In this document: piece by piece, positions 11,412-22,691 of the stretch
How the letters are laid out: the number at the start of each line of letters is the position of its first letter
Numbering within the stretch: the stretch's first letter is position 1
Origin: Lutraria lutraria
Lineage: Eukaryota > Mollusca > Bivalvia > Venerida > Mactridae
NCBI GenBank assembly: GCA_964023205.1
Contig: OZ026848.1
Span: forward strand, 2,470,501 to 2,534,500
Reading direction: 5' to 3'
DNA length: 64,000 bases
Translations under genes and position numbers: made by a program
Notes under the pieces: generated by a model
Told to the model about the DNA's origin: nothing
Databases searched by the model: none
What the model saw: the letters and a program-made list of their open reading frames with translations, nothing else

Positions 11412-11619
11412 GGTGGTATTCATGATAAAATTTTCCTGAAGGTTGAAAGTTTCAAGACATTTTCCTTAAATCTAAAATAACTATTAAGAATTATTCACAT
11501 AACATTTCAACTTAAGATTTTCCTTAAAACTCGCCATTTTCCCTAAATTATAAGGAAGGTTGTGGCTTCCTTAAATCTGTTAAGGACGTCCTTAAGTATA
11601 AAAAACAAGAGTGCCACAT

Positions 11620-12465
11620 TTGCCCTTTATCGCTCACCTGAGAACAAAGGCCAATAATCAATGACCAGGTAATATAGTTTCCATCTCGTAAAACTCATTT
11701 TCATGTAGATTTTGAGATCAAAACCAACAATGAAGGTATAATACTGTTAAACAAGCTAAAACGTAGCAAATTTTCTAATCAAAGGGTCAATAACTCTTGA
11801 AGTTGTGGTCCGATTCCACCCATAACTTATCATGTCCAAAACCATAAGGTCATAAACATTCATTGTAAATATGATTAGGATCGGTGAATAAATGAAGGCG
11901 CTAGAGTGTAAACAAGCTAAAATATAGCAAATTTGCGAAGTCAAGGGCCTATAACTCTTGAAGATGTGGTCCGATTCAGCCCGTAATCGAACTTGTCCAA
12001 GATCTTTTGGTTATACACATTTACTGACAATATTATTAGGATTGATGAATAAATGAATGCGCTAGAGTGTAAACAAACTCAAATATAGTAAATTTTCTAA
12101 GTCAAGGGCCCATAACTCTTGAAGTTCAGGTCTGATATTGCCCATAATCGCACTTGTCCAAGATCTTTTGGTTATACACGTTTACTGAAAATATGATCAG
12201 GATTGGTGAATAAATGAAGGCGCTAGAGTGTAAACAAGCTAAATATAGCAAATTTTGTAATTCAAGGGCCCATAACTCTAGAAGTTATCATCAGATTTTG
12301 CCCATAATCGAACTTAGCCGAGACGTTGTGGCCATATACATAGTGAGCAAGATTCGTAAAGAGTTGTGGTTGCTAGAGTGTAAACAAACTAATTGTGGAC
12401 GGACGACGGACGCTGGACATTCACCGATCCTAAAAGCTCACCTGATGAATTAGGTGAGCTAAAAA
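11620..12465 (+). repeat. Bivalve dispersed repeat ending in AGCTCACC...GGTGAGCT hairpin
   Basis: The block starts near GCCACATTTGCCCTTTATCG / CTCACCTGAG. It contains about four tandem ~155-160-bp units, each with GCGCTAGAGTGTAAACAA and CCATAACTCT, beginning near 11740, 11890, 12045 and 12210. It then has GGACGGACGACGGACGCTGG and the terminal hairpin AAAGCTCACC...GGTGAGCTAAAA. I recognise this architecture as a very common, unnamed repeat of bivalve genomes. Short frames inside are not genes. Confidence 0.75.
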
Positions 12466-13055
12466 TTCAATTTGTATGTTTAGAAATCAAATAGAATGTC
12501 AAATTCACGCGGTATGTATTCACATTTGGTTTCTTCATAGTTTGAACATAATTATTGCATCTGCCAAATATTTGTATCATCAATGTTATCCTTTTAAAAG
12601 TGAAATTTACTGCTTGATGAGTATACTCATGTACAGATAGAAGCTGTATGCAGCAAAGCATTCGTGCATGAATGCTTTTACAGCATTGAATGTCATGGAA
12701 AATGACAAAAAGTGCCTATATTAGTTCAAATATGTACAACTGTACAGAACTTTATTGAGAATTAAGGCCTTCAGCCCATGATTATTAATAACATATGCGT
12801 GTATTCAACATGATATAATGAAGAGAAATACTACTCAGTTAGGATAATTATAGAGTGACCCAGTGGTTGAGTAATACTTAGTCATTATTTCATTACCAAC
12901 AGAGATATAAGTTGTTTTTGGTATTCTGAATTTTTTGGCACGAAGGGAAGCAACTCAAACAAAAAAATATCATACTTACATATTTTACAAATCACTGTAA
13001 AAAATCAATGTTTTAACGAAATTTCGTAACTGAAGCAATAAACAATACACAAATG
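12466..13055. other. AT-rich spacer, nothing identified
   Basis: Only short frames without motifs. No splice-bounded exon or transposon end was found. Confidence 0.35.
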
Positions 13056-13483
13056 TATGTGCAATTTTACAAATCATCATTACTTCCTTAAACTAGAACT
13101 TCCACAAAATGACTTAAAATACCCCCACATACCGCCTTGTCACAGATCCAAGTGTGACCTTGACCTTGGAGATATTGACGTAATTCTTTCGCATGACGCA
13201 CCGTCCCATGATGGTACCAAGCAATTAAAAAATCTCACAATGAATGACATAGTTATGGCCCGTACAAGCTCATTTTTTACCTTTGACCTCCAAGTGTGAC
13301 CTTGGAGATATTGACGTAATTCTTTCGCATGACACACCGTCCCATGATGGTGAACAAAAGAACCAAGTAATTAAAACATCCTTCAATCCATAGAGAAGTT
13401 ACAGAGCGGACAAGTTTCGGGACCGACCGACCGACAAAGTGACTCCTATATAGCCCCCCTACCAATGGTAGTGGGGGTATAAA
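13056..13483 (+). repeat. Bivalve dispersed repeat with GACCGACCGACC and GTGGGGGTATAAAA end
   Basis: It contains GTGACCTTGACCTTGGAGAT, a 35-40-bp piece repeated in tandem (GGAGATATTGACGTAATTC at about 13167 and 13305), then GGGACCGACCGACCGACAAA and GTAGTGGGGGTATAAAA. This end matches the repeat type seen in the 1-4 kb array. An open frame at 13057-13299 lies within it and is not considered a gene. Confidence 0.7.
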
Positions 13484-13514
13484 AACAATATTTTACTCGA
13501 AATATTATATAGTT

Positions 13515-13632
13515 ATTAACTAGTGAGCAATTAAATATGATGTGATATTCACCGGCAGAAGGTGTAGCCGAGGTCAATAGGGTATTCTACCTGTGAATAT
13601 CACATCATATTTATTGGCTCACTAGTCAACAA
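13515..13632. repeat. Fold-back element, ~40-bp arms
   Basis: The left arm AACTAGTGAGCAATTAAATA...GATATTCACC and right arm GTGAATATCACATCATATTT...GCTCACTAGT are near-perfect reverse complements around a ~40-base GC-richer loop containing AAGGTGTAGCCGAGG. The arrangement is a small fold-back MITE or a transcribed hairpin. It is not a rho-independent terminator, as the context is eukaryotic. Confidence 0.65.
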
Positions 13633-13790
13633 CTGTTTTATTATATGAAAAGTTGATTTGTAACCATTGAGGATAATATTTTGATTCATTTCGAAATTTA
13701 ATGCATTACTTGATAAACAGAAATGTGTATCATATCAATTACAAAGAAAGATGAATATATCACAAATAACAACTTATAATTCTGGTAGAT

Positions 13791-14280
13791 GAATATTGAC
13801 ATGGTTATATTTTTAGAATTGGAAATTCTGAAATTTCCTGCGGGTTGGGACAAAAATTACCCGGGGGTCTCACTGGTCAGGATAAAATGCCCGGGGGAAT
13901 GGATAAAATTTGTTCAGAGGATTGGGTAAAAAATTGCCCGGGGTTCCGGGAAATGCCTGGTGGTCGGCTGAAATGCCCGGGGGTCGGGGGAAATGCTTGG
14001 GATTCTGGATAAAATTTGTTCGAAGGCCCGGGACAAAAACTGCCCGGGGTTGGGGGAAATGCACAGGGATTTGTTAAAATATTTGGGACAAAAACTGCCC
14101 GGAGGTCAGGGAAATGCCCGGGGGTCAGGAAAATGGGGTGGGAACAAAAACTGCCCCGGTTGTTTCCATTCCCCGATATGGAGGGAGTAAAGAACAAAAT
14201 ACGCAATGCATCTATCTTTTGTGTGATGAATATTGACCTGGTTCTATTTTTAGAATTGGAAATTCCGAAATATCCATTGA
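13791..14280. repeat. GC-rich minisatellite flanked by direct repeats
   Basis: The core 13845-14165 is a string of imperfect ~30-bp units such as GGGACAAAAACTGCCCGGGG and GGGGGAAATGCCCGGG. It is far more GC-rich than its surroundings and open in several frames because of its composition. A ~45-bp direct repeat (GAATATTGAC.TGGTT.TATT) stands on each side at 13791 and 14228, so the whole may be one duplicated or transposed module. Confidence 0.65.
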
Positions 14281-15060
14281 ATATCAAGTTTCACCGTTAT
14301 ATATGACATTTATGTCAGATGATGGATCAGGCTTTAAGCCAATCAAAACGTGTTTATTTATAGATCATATAATAACGTATATGATTTAAATAAACACATC
14401 TTTATATATATGATTTATGAAATAATCATAACATAATTGATAGCAACAATATAAGATGTTTTCGGTATTCAGTAAATGCATAATGTATTCAAAACATACA
14501 AATAAACACAGTCCAATGTCAATGATATTCCCGCAAGAAATGTGCTGGTATTTTCCCTATGCATTTATGCATTGTAAAGTTTTTTGTTTGACTTAAATAG
14601 TACATGTACTTTGTTTTATTGAAACTCAAATACAACATTAATAACACAAGCACTTATTTTTTGTCCTATTGATTGAGGACCGAAACAGCTTAATCAGAGA
14701 TGTAGCTTACTATAGGCCGTGAAGGCCACAGCCATAAAACTCTATTTACAGGACAGTGAAAATACATGGCAAAATATTTTATGAGAGGCATGTATCAAAA
14801 TACACAAGAGTATGTCCTACACATTATTTTTAACTGCCAAGCACCTCTCCTGTTAATGCAGTTAAATTCTCAATGTTTGTGAATTTATGGATTAATTAAA
14901 TGTATAAACATTATTTGTCATATTCAAACCATCTATATATTGTCTATTCATGACTTTCACGTGAAGCAATTAGTCACTGATTAAAAATAAGGGATGCTCT
15001 ATTTGCCAAGCTCATATTTACAACGATTTGTTGACAAAACGAACGTATTTCGATTTTCCA
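14281..15060. other. AT-rich spacer inside the 3.8-kb TIR pair
   Basis: No coding region, RNA gene or repeat end was recognised. Confidence 0.35.
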
Positions 15061-15232
15061 GCCTATTTTTAGTTTTCCTTAAAGTTAAGGATGCCCTTAG
15101 ATAAGAAAATCCTTAGTTTATTTTAAAAATAAAAATTTAAGGATAAAAAATTCCTTATCCTTGGTTAAGGAAAATATGTAAAGGATAAAGAAGTTCTTAA
15201 GGTAATACTTAAGATTCTTCATGAATACCACC

Positions 15233-15692
15233 CCAGCTAGGCTATAAGGAGTTTATTTGTAATGGTTAAAATGTTTCAATATCTAATTTCATACTGTTGT
15301 AGATTTTGATTATTGCATTTTTTCAGACAATTACAAACAACTAACAATTACGAATTCTGCCCTAGAAATTTGTAACAATAATGCTTTTAACCAATGAAAA
15401 AACTCCTACTTCAGCTGAAGATTTTGTATCAAACACTTTTGTTGGTTATATATCTAACAATGACAATTGAAATTAATATTTACAGAAACAATGAATATTT
15501 TTAGAAATTAGTCAGTCCCTCAACATACACTATGTTGTTAACTGAAATTTGGTTTTACTTAAATCATATTGAGTTTTCCATTGATATCATCTGCTTACCA
15601 GGTTACTTAGGTATCTAATCTAGCACATCAAAATTCCTAAATTTTTACATCATATACAAGTATGTGATGTCTTTTGACAGCGTAGTATTGAT
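15233..15692. other. AT-rich spacer, nothing identified
   Basis: No coding frame or repeat boundary is visible up to the hAT target site at 15685-15692. Confidence 0.35.
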
Positions 15693-15991
15693 TTGGGCTG
15701 GGCCAATATATTGAAATATTGATGCATTGTGATCCCAAGTGTCCCGATAGTATGGATCGATAGTAGAAGTCTCGATGTACTTACATCAAAGTTATATCTT
15801 ACACTGTACAAATTTGCATTCACAAGTTAACCTATTTGGTTTCAAATCTTGACAATAGTATTTCAATAGTTTTCAGCAATAGCAATAGTATCACAATGGT
15901 ACTTTCAGCAATAGCAATAGTATCACAATGGTACTTTCAGCAATAGCAAAAGTATTGCAATAGTCAAAACGGGATCCAATAGTCACCCCTA
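15693..15991. mobile_element. 299-bp hAT-like MITE with internal 32-bp tandem repeat
   Basis: The element starts TTGGGCTGGGCCAATATATT and ends ...GTCACCCCTA, giving imperfect inverted ends (TTGGGCTG / TAGGGGTG). An exact 8-bp duplication, GTATTGAT, stands at 15685-15692 and 15992-15999, the size typical of hAT elements. Inside, TTTCAGCAATAGCAATAGTA recurs at 15871, 15903 and 15935 (period 32). There is no transposase. Confidence 0.75.
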
Positions 15992-15999
15992 GTATTGAT

Positions 16000-16556
16000 G
16001 ATGTTGTATTCACCAGGAAATGTTTATAGTGCACATGAAAATAAACTGATAAATAATGTGTGGTGATATTTGATCTCTAAACAGAAATGTTAGTCACTTT
16101 TTCCCTTTTCCTCATAATCTCGCCAAATCACGCCTCTACCTCATCTGCATAGTCCCGCCAAATCATGCTCTGATTTTTTATCATTTATAAAGTATTTTTT
16201 CCAACATAAAATTAAGTTTTTATGTAAATAATTATATACTTCAATCTTCCATAAAAACAAATATTTAAAAAAAACAATATGCTTTATATTTGAAAAAATG
16301 CTTTAATTACTGTGTAAACATTACACCATCATTGTTTCTGGCTAACTTACTGAAGGTCTAGTCCATTTACCCTCGCCACTGGGAAATCCCATATGGGATA
16401 TATAGCTTTCTCTATCTTTAACAATATAACTTTCTTTATTATTTATAAAAATCTATTGTATTGTACTAAATTAAAGGGAAGTAATTTTATATTGTATACT
16501 GTTTTAAATGTTATACTAATTTAAAGGGAGAGGACTCTATATTATGAATAATAGTA
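16000..16556. other. AT-rich spacer, nothing identified
   Basis: A short imperfect duplication is seen at 16121-16172 (ATCTCGCCAAATCACGCTCT type, repeated as AGTCCCGCCAAATCATGCTC). There is no coding evidence. Confidence 0.35.
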
Positions 16557-16709
16557 TACAGTGTAACTTCTGAATTCCGGACACCCATGGGACCGGCCAA
16601 AATGTCCGGATTTTGGAAGTTTCCGGAATTAAGAAGTCTAGAATTATCTGAACAAGTACAGATATTAAATGCCAGAATTTTTTTTAATGGTGAAAATAGG
16701 GACATCATT

Positions 16710-18940
16710 TTTATGTATAATACAATATGGTGTTATTATTACTAAGACATGATGCAAAAATAAAAGATAAACATTAATTAAGATTTATTAATCAAAATCT
16801 AATATTTTCTCGAAAGGAAGATACCGAAAATACAATTTTACTTATAAAAATGAACCAGTCAAAATTGCCAACGAGTGTAAATATTTGGAAATATATTTTA
16901 GTAAAAGTGGTTCATTTTACAAATGCAAACTTAGTCCAGTCAAATTAAAAGATGGGGTAGGACTAAATGGTACAGAATTTATTTTGTTATAAAACGATCA
17001 TGTATGTGATAACATACATAAAAAATAAAATAGGCCAAAATCTGACCAGTTTTAACAAAAGAAATAAGCTTTTCATTTTCGGATAATTTCACTGTCCGAA
17101 TACCGGTACAGTTGCGTATAAAATCCGTATTGCCTCGTACTTTAGTGCGTCGTTTTCATTAACTGACGTCAAATAAATCTGCCTACTATCGTCTTAATGT
17201 TCTTAAGAGTTGATATACTAAGTAATCACTCTTATAGATGAATATCTTCCCATATTAGGCATGATTTTGATAGTCGGTATTCAATAAAGTGTCCTAACCT
17301 AATATATACTTACTACGCTTACGTGAATGGGTTGTTGATCACGACCGAAGGCTTTTGGAGCCGATGTTTTTTTACTGAACTTTTCAAGAGAGGAATTTTT
17401 GGCCTAGTATCCCACTTTCTATCAAATGAGACCACACTTTTTGCGGCAAAACCGTACATGGGATGAATATGTATATTTTATCATGGACTCCCGACTTTTT
17501 ATTTAGTCTAGAAAAACAAAGAATGAACATAATAAATAATATTTTCTTCCTATTTTTGTTCATGTTATCAAAGATGTCAACAATGAAGAGTGACTTTTTG
17601 CAGGAAAAATGACCTTTTATGAAAATGCATATGGAAATAAATGTAGCAAACTTCCAAAAATGTAAACCAATGAGAAAGTAACGATTACGACTTGCCTTTC
17701 GATAATTACTGAGATTGGGATCCATCAAACATATGACAGCTTAACAATCCGCATTTTTCGCAAGTGGGTAATTAATTTCGAAACTAGACAATTGTTGTGA
17801 ATGATTAAAAAAGAAACAATCAAAATATATCAACTTACTATTGAAATACACTTCAAAAATACTGATTCATTTACTTTGGATTGTAGATTACTAGTTTTAA
17901 TTCATAGCATAACCAATGTTAGCAAAGAAATGATGATTGGTCCAATACTGTTAAGGGTTGTTTCGTGCATGCAGGTGACTAACATGCTGAAGATGCTTTG
18001 TAGTTTTCGATTTAGTCTGAATATTTTCACCGATAAAATCAGATTTCAGAGCGAATGTCTCATCTTTAAGGAAGACCAATTGAGTCCAAGTATTATGACG
18101 GTTCAACTTTTAAAATAGTTAAATATATCATGGATAGTAAAAAATATAAAATGTTATGCATTGAAGAAAAATTATAATAAACACTTCCTGAGCCGACGAA
18201 TATATTCTTATATACTTCAAAATTTATACTTATCGTTTTTTCTTTTTAAATTGACATTGTTATCCGAAAACATTGTCTTTCTGCATCTATTAATGACTTG
18301 ATATTCTAGTCTGAAAGTTGACATGTAATACTTGTATTGCAAAATTAAAGAGATCTTCTACACAAATATTTAACTGATATGCCAAAATAAAACTTGACAT
18401 TACAATAACAGTTTATCAACAATACCAATAATCTTTTGTGGCCGATGACAAACATACATTTAACGCGATTATGAGTGAATTTGGTCAGTGCAGTGCTTTT
18501 TCACATGAGTTGAAAAATGGTTTCCTTCATACGATTGTATTATTATATCTACAAACTTGTATTCTCTGAGGTCAAACAGAACAATTTGTTTCGTTAATTT
18601 TACTGACCAATCATCCAATTAAGACTCTTCTTTCCGTGATTTAAGGTAAATAACGAATCTCAAATTTTGCATGGAGGTGTTTATAAATGAAATAATAAGT
18701 TGAAATTAATAAGACACTTACAAGTAAAAAGGAATGTATTAGGATAACGATATTTTTACTGCAAGAACAAAATTAATTTTTTCACAATAGCGTACAACAA
18801 ATTCAAGTACAACTGCACAATTGAGTTCATTTCTACTCAGTGTCAACCAGCAGCCCCTGGTAATCTCCATCTGAAGTAGGTCCTTGTGCAGGAATGGGGG
18901 GGGGGATATTCCCAAATGAGTAATCCGATCATATGCGCTG
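16710..18940. other. Interior of the 4.7-kb TIR pair, no recognised genes
   Basis: Frames such as 17384-17728 (minus, 114 codons) and 17801-18118 (plus, 105 codons) are open but lack recognisable motifs. I cannot tell whether they are transposase fossils. A G11 run lies at about 18896. Confidence 0.35.
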
Positions 18941-18952
18941 TCGATGAGATAG

Positions 18953-19246
18953 AGGAGGCCAGTTCGATTGGTCAATTGGAAGAGCTACCGGAAGAGGCAT
19001 GACCAAACAAACAATACTGTTTGCAATTGCCTTTTTTTTTAAAAAAAACCTATTGTTTCAACTCACAATAAAAATAGTTTTAATAAATACATTGTTTACA
19101 ATGTCAGCGTGTTCAATAGTTTATCCATATGATTCAAAGATTATTGGGATGCAGACATTTCGGCCACGATTGCGTTTGATTAGGTTTCACTTCTAAGTTC
19201 TTCCTGCCAGTGTATTCTCTTCTTACGAGAGTCCAATCGAACCGGC
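18953..19246. repeat. ~290-bp unit with inverted GGCC(A/G)GTTCGATTGG ends
   Basis: GAGGCCAGTTCGATTGG near 18956 is matched by CCAATCGAACCGGCCTT near 19231 in inverted orientation. This suggests a small inverted-repeat element. The target duplication is not clear. Confidence 0.45.
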
Positions 19247-19444
19247 CTTAGATGTTCATGTTATGACAGCCATTTGAGGACATATGAACTACTAATTATT
19301 ACAGATTATTAGAAATTTTGCGTCATAAGCCATTTTGTGAATCGGGATTTTACAGTTATATTTTATATTTGTATGTTTTTCAAGTAAGACCAAATTAAGG
19401 GAAAGTATGACTTCTGTGTTCAGTTATCTAAACAAAACACGATA

Positions 19445-19856
19445 AGGCCACGCCAATTTAATTACAATACTCGTTCATCCGATTTGTCGCGCCTATTATT
19501 ATTATCAAAATTATAAAGATAATATTATTTTTTAATTTTTGCTTCCTATTATCGCTTGCTCATTCCCACAATGTTTTTCTACAGAAGAACTTTCATCAGA
19601 AAACAATTGAATAAGGATATTAAAAGCGTTTTTACTGATATACGATAACAGTTATTGAAATAAATGAACACATACTTTTTATTCGCATTCCCACTTTCTT
19701 GTTTGAGAGAAGGAATTAAAGATGATATTTTTTAAAAAATATTTCGCCCGCTCGCTAAAATCGAATAAAACATATTATTTAAAGAAATATTTCTCTCGCT
19801 CGCTTGCTTTCGTAAGAAAAAAATCCGATGAACAAGTTATTAAATTGGTGTGGCCT
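19445..19856. mobile_element. ~412-bp MITE with GGCCAC(G/A)CCAATTTAAT inverted ends
   Basis: The left arm is AGGCCACGCCAATTTAATTA...GTTCATCCGATTT. The right arm, read in reverse complement, is AGGCCACACCAATTTAATAA...GTTCATCGGATTT. The two ~45-bp arms are clearly related inverted repeats. The interior holds TTTCGCCCGCTCGCT and TCTCGCTCGCTTGCT blocks and no coding region. The target duplication is unresolved. Confidence 0.7.
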
Positions 19857-21085
19857 AGTAAATAATCATAGTATGTGGCATTTTATTAGTGTCGGGTTAG
19901 AAATGCCTACAAGTGCATTAAATTGATACATGTACGTATTTACAAAGCTTTGTCTGATTTTCGTAGGAAACTCAATATAAAATAATAGAGAATGACAAGG
20001 GATGCAGTCAGTCTGGACTGAAGGAGTGTGCATTTTCGGACTTCATGAGGTATAGAATGAATCGGCCGCGGCTGTGATCCAGTAGTTAAGTGTGCACGAC
20101 TTGTTGATTTCCTTATGTGGAGAAGTTGCCAGCTCCATGTAGGATGGTTATTAAGCTAGTACTGGTTACAATGCAGTCTGGGAAAACTGGTTTGGTGAAC
20201 TGGCCATCGTTGAATATCGTTAAAAAACAGCGTAAAACGCATCGAAACATAGACCCACTATGCATGATGGATGCAAGTCATATACCTTAATTAGTTAGAC
20301 CGTATCATGATGGAGACCAGGAGCGTAGTCAATTTTGACTCTGGGGTAAAAATGATGGATTTAGATTAAGCGATCATTAGACATGGCGTCAAATTACAAA
20401 GCTATATGCCTCTTCGATTTTGAGAGGAATTTAGGATTTTTAAACTATTTTAGTTGCCATGGCAACCATAATTAAAAAAGGATTACTAATTTTTCAGGAA
20501 TCTGAAAGAGATCTACTTTCTTATGGGTTATGTTGTAAAGATCTGTAATATTTGATCACACTTTCACGAGATGAGTGTAATTTCTCTGTTACCATAAGTG
20601 GGTGGGATAATTTAACATCTAGTTTTGATTTCAAACAGTACAAATGCTAAAACATATTTTATTTTTTTAACTTTTGTATTATGCAGGGCTTACATTATTC
20701 ATGTTTTGTAAAATTTAATAGATATTTATAATTTATCTGATGTATTTATCAAAGTTTTCACATCAGTTAACATGCTATTGACGTATTATTTGATAAATGA
20801 TGGCCTATACTTAAAACGAATTTCTGGAAAAACGGCCGATCCGATTTTGTCCTATTTTTATCCTGATATTGTAGAAAGTCTAAGCTTCCAAATGAGCCAT
20901 ATTTCATTTCTGTACCATTTTGTCCTGGGTTCGACCAAAATTTGTCATAACTTGACTAGACTAACTGACATATTGTGATTCTAACACATGTCAAAATATA
21001 CTAACACCACTTATTGGTAAACAATTGCAAAAGAGATCAATGACATTTTGCCTCAGGGTTAAAAATCGCGGGTCTAATTAAGGAT
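19857..21085. other. Spacer with a weak tRNA-like box A, otherwise nothing
   Basis: GCTGTGATCCAGTAGTTAAG at about 20070 resembles a tRNA D-arm, but no box B follows at the right distance. The 68-codon frame at 20772-20978 carries no motif. Confidence 0.35.
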
Positions 21086-21513
21086 GACACTTTCTGCACT
21101 GTCCGGATTTTGGAAGTAAAATTGCACTTACATAAACCAAAATTTACGAAAATATCGTCCGGAATTCAGAATTCAAAAGTTCCGGAATTCAGAAGTCTAA
21201 TTTACATTGAAATAGAGGGAGAAATTTCAGGACCAAGAAAATCGTCCGGATTTCAGAAGTTTCCGGATTTCAGAAGTTACACTGTACATTTATGATCTTA
21301 TTAGCTATATTTAGTACTAGTTAAAAGGGATCTTATTTTGAATTTTGGTCTTTAATTGTCATATCTATTTCTTAAATGTATAATTGTATATAATTGTTTA
21401 TGATGGGGCTTAACTACCAGCCTGTTATTCATTTAGATGTTTGGGAAGTCATTTTGTGATAGAATTTTACCCACTTGGATGCCATAGTAAATAGGTACTT
21501 TCCGATGTGTGGT

Positions 21514-21680
21514 TTGCATTCTCTTTTACAACATATATAAGAGGATGCAAACTCTTGGCTGAATCTGATATAACGTTATTGCTTCATCTTATAATTTGAT
21601 ACAGCGTTATTGCTTCATCTTATAATCTGATATAACGTTATTGCTTCATACAGCATTATTGCTTCATCAAATAATCAGAT
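21514..21680. repeat. Small hairpin plus 31-bp tandem repeat
   Basis: GTTTGCATTCTCTT and AAGAGGATGCAAAC (about 21516-21553) form a 14-bp imperfect stem. Immediately after, AACGTTATTGCTTCATCTTA units recur with period 31 (21573, 21604, 21635), plus a shortened fourth copy. Confidence 0.6.
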
Positions 21681-22691
21681 TCACTTATTGCAACCAGCCA
21701 CATTTGTATGTGTCTGATGAAGTCTTTAAGACATACCGGAGAGTATGATGGCTTTTTATAAAAAATAACCAACAGGACCTGAATAATGTATTATTGATAG
21801 TATATGAAATATACAGGACTGGTAATTATAAAAGGAAATAATCACCCTCTGTGTAGTAGTTTAAAACAAGATTGAAAACAATATAAAATAATAATAGTGT
21901 ACTTCCGGTGTAAATGGCTTACTTTTTAGGGCCTTAAAAATAACTTGTTAAAATGAACAATACTATTTTACAAAAATTTATATAGTAAAACTAATATCTT
22001 ACATCTATTTACAGATAAAATAGTTGTCTACATAGAGGAGTGATTGGAAAAAAGGATAATTTCATAATACGAATGTAGGACAAAAGCTCCCCCGGACTAA
22101 AGCTCCCCTGTTCATTTTGATAGGGGTGGACAAAAGCTCTCCCATTGTTTTACTACCCCGGACAATCGCTCTCCCGTTATTTTTGCACCCCGGACAAAAG
22201 CTCATGATGTTAGAGTTCCCGGGAGTTGAACCCCTGGCAAAAGCAATAAAATCATAATCCTTGCCTCGGGGGCTGCAGGGTGGTAGCCACATTCCCCCAG
22301 CAGGACCGGGTCACAGATATGATTATCCATGGAGTACCCATGGATATTGACCTAATCGAGCTCCGCCCAAACCTTATTTTCAAACCAGCAAATGGGGTGG
22401 AGCTCATTCAGATAAATAGGATATAAAATAAATTGGGCAAGGGAACAGGGGCAGTTAAACTGACTTTTCGGGGGGCTGTACCTTTGTACATCAAAATTAG
22501 GAATTCCAAAATTTCATTGAAAATGTTAATCTTTCATGTGAATTTTTCAGTAGAAATTAAAATTAAAGAAAAATTATCCGTAATGCGCATTTTTATCTAA
22601 GAGCGACAAGCATAACGGATAACGTGGACTTCTTATATAGGCGTTATAATCATATTCATTTCGACCGTGATAATACAAATCTATGTATATA
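21681..22691. other. Spacer with GC-rich short repeats at 22.08-22.22 kb and a hairpin at 22.36 kb
   Basis: The stretch 22079-22205 repeats GGACAAAAGCTC / CCCCGGACAA units, resembling the minisatellite at 13.9 kb. GAGCTCCGCCC...GGGGTGGAGCTC at about 22358-22404 forms an inverted repeat. No coding evidence. Confidence 0.45.

Larger units (their letters stand above)
11412..15232. mobile_element. Possible 3.8-kb DNA-transposon-like unit bounded by GGTGGTATTCATGA inverted ends
   Basis: GGTGGTATTCATGA at 11412-11425 is matched by its exact reverse complement at 15219-15232. The adjoining 170-200 bases on both sides are rich in CTTAAG and CCTTAA motifs in mirrored order. No transposase is recognised inside; the interior holds bivalve repeats, a hairpin and a GC-rich minisatellite. 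It could be one element filled by later insertions or two solo ends of a MITE family. No clear target duplication was seen. Confidence 0.45.
16559..21284. mobile_element. 4.7-kb pogo/Tc1-like element bounded by CAGTGTAACTTCTGAA inverted ends
   Basis: The left end is CAGTGTAACTTCTGAATTCC at 16559 and the right end is CCGGATTTCAGAAGTTACAC...TG finishing at 21284. Both are flanked by TA (16557-16558, 21285-21286). Subterminal copies of a TCCGGA..(A/T)TTCAGAAGT motif cluster at 16600-16650 and 21100-21275. No transposase motif (HTH, DDE) was recognised in the interior, which also holds the 19445-19856 element. It may be a decayed autonomous copy, a long non-autonomous copy, or two independent ends. 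Confidence 0.5.

Noticed and set aside
13870..14306. Overlapping Pro/Gly-rich proteins on both strands
   Set aside because: They are all translations of a GC-rich minisatellite open in several frames because its units lack T-rich stops. No start context or splice sites.
17384..18118. Two ~110-codon frames as transposase of the 4.7-kb TIR element
   Set aside because: Neither shows a helix-turn-helix, DDE/DDD spacing or zinc-finger pattern I can recognise, and both have the Lys/Ile/Phe/Asn bias of translated AT-rich DNA.
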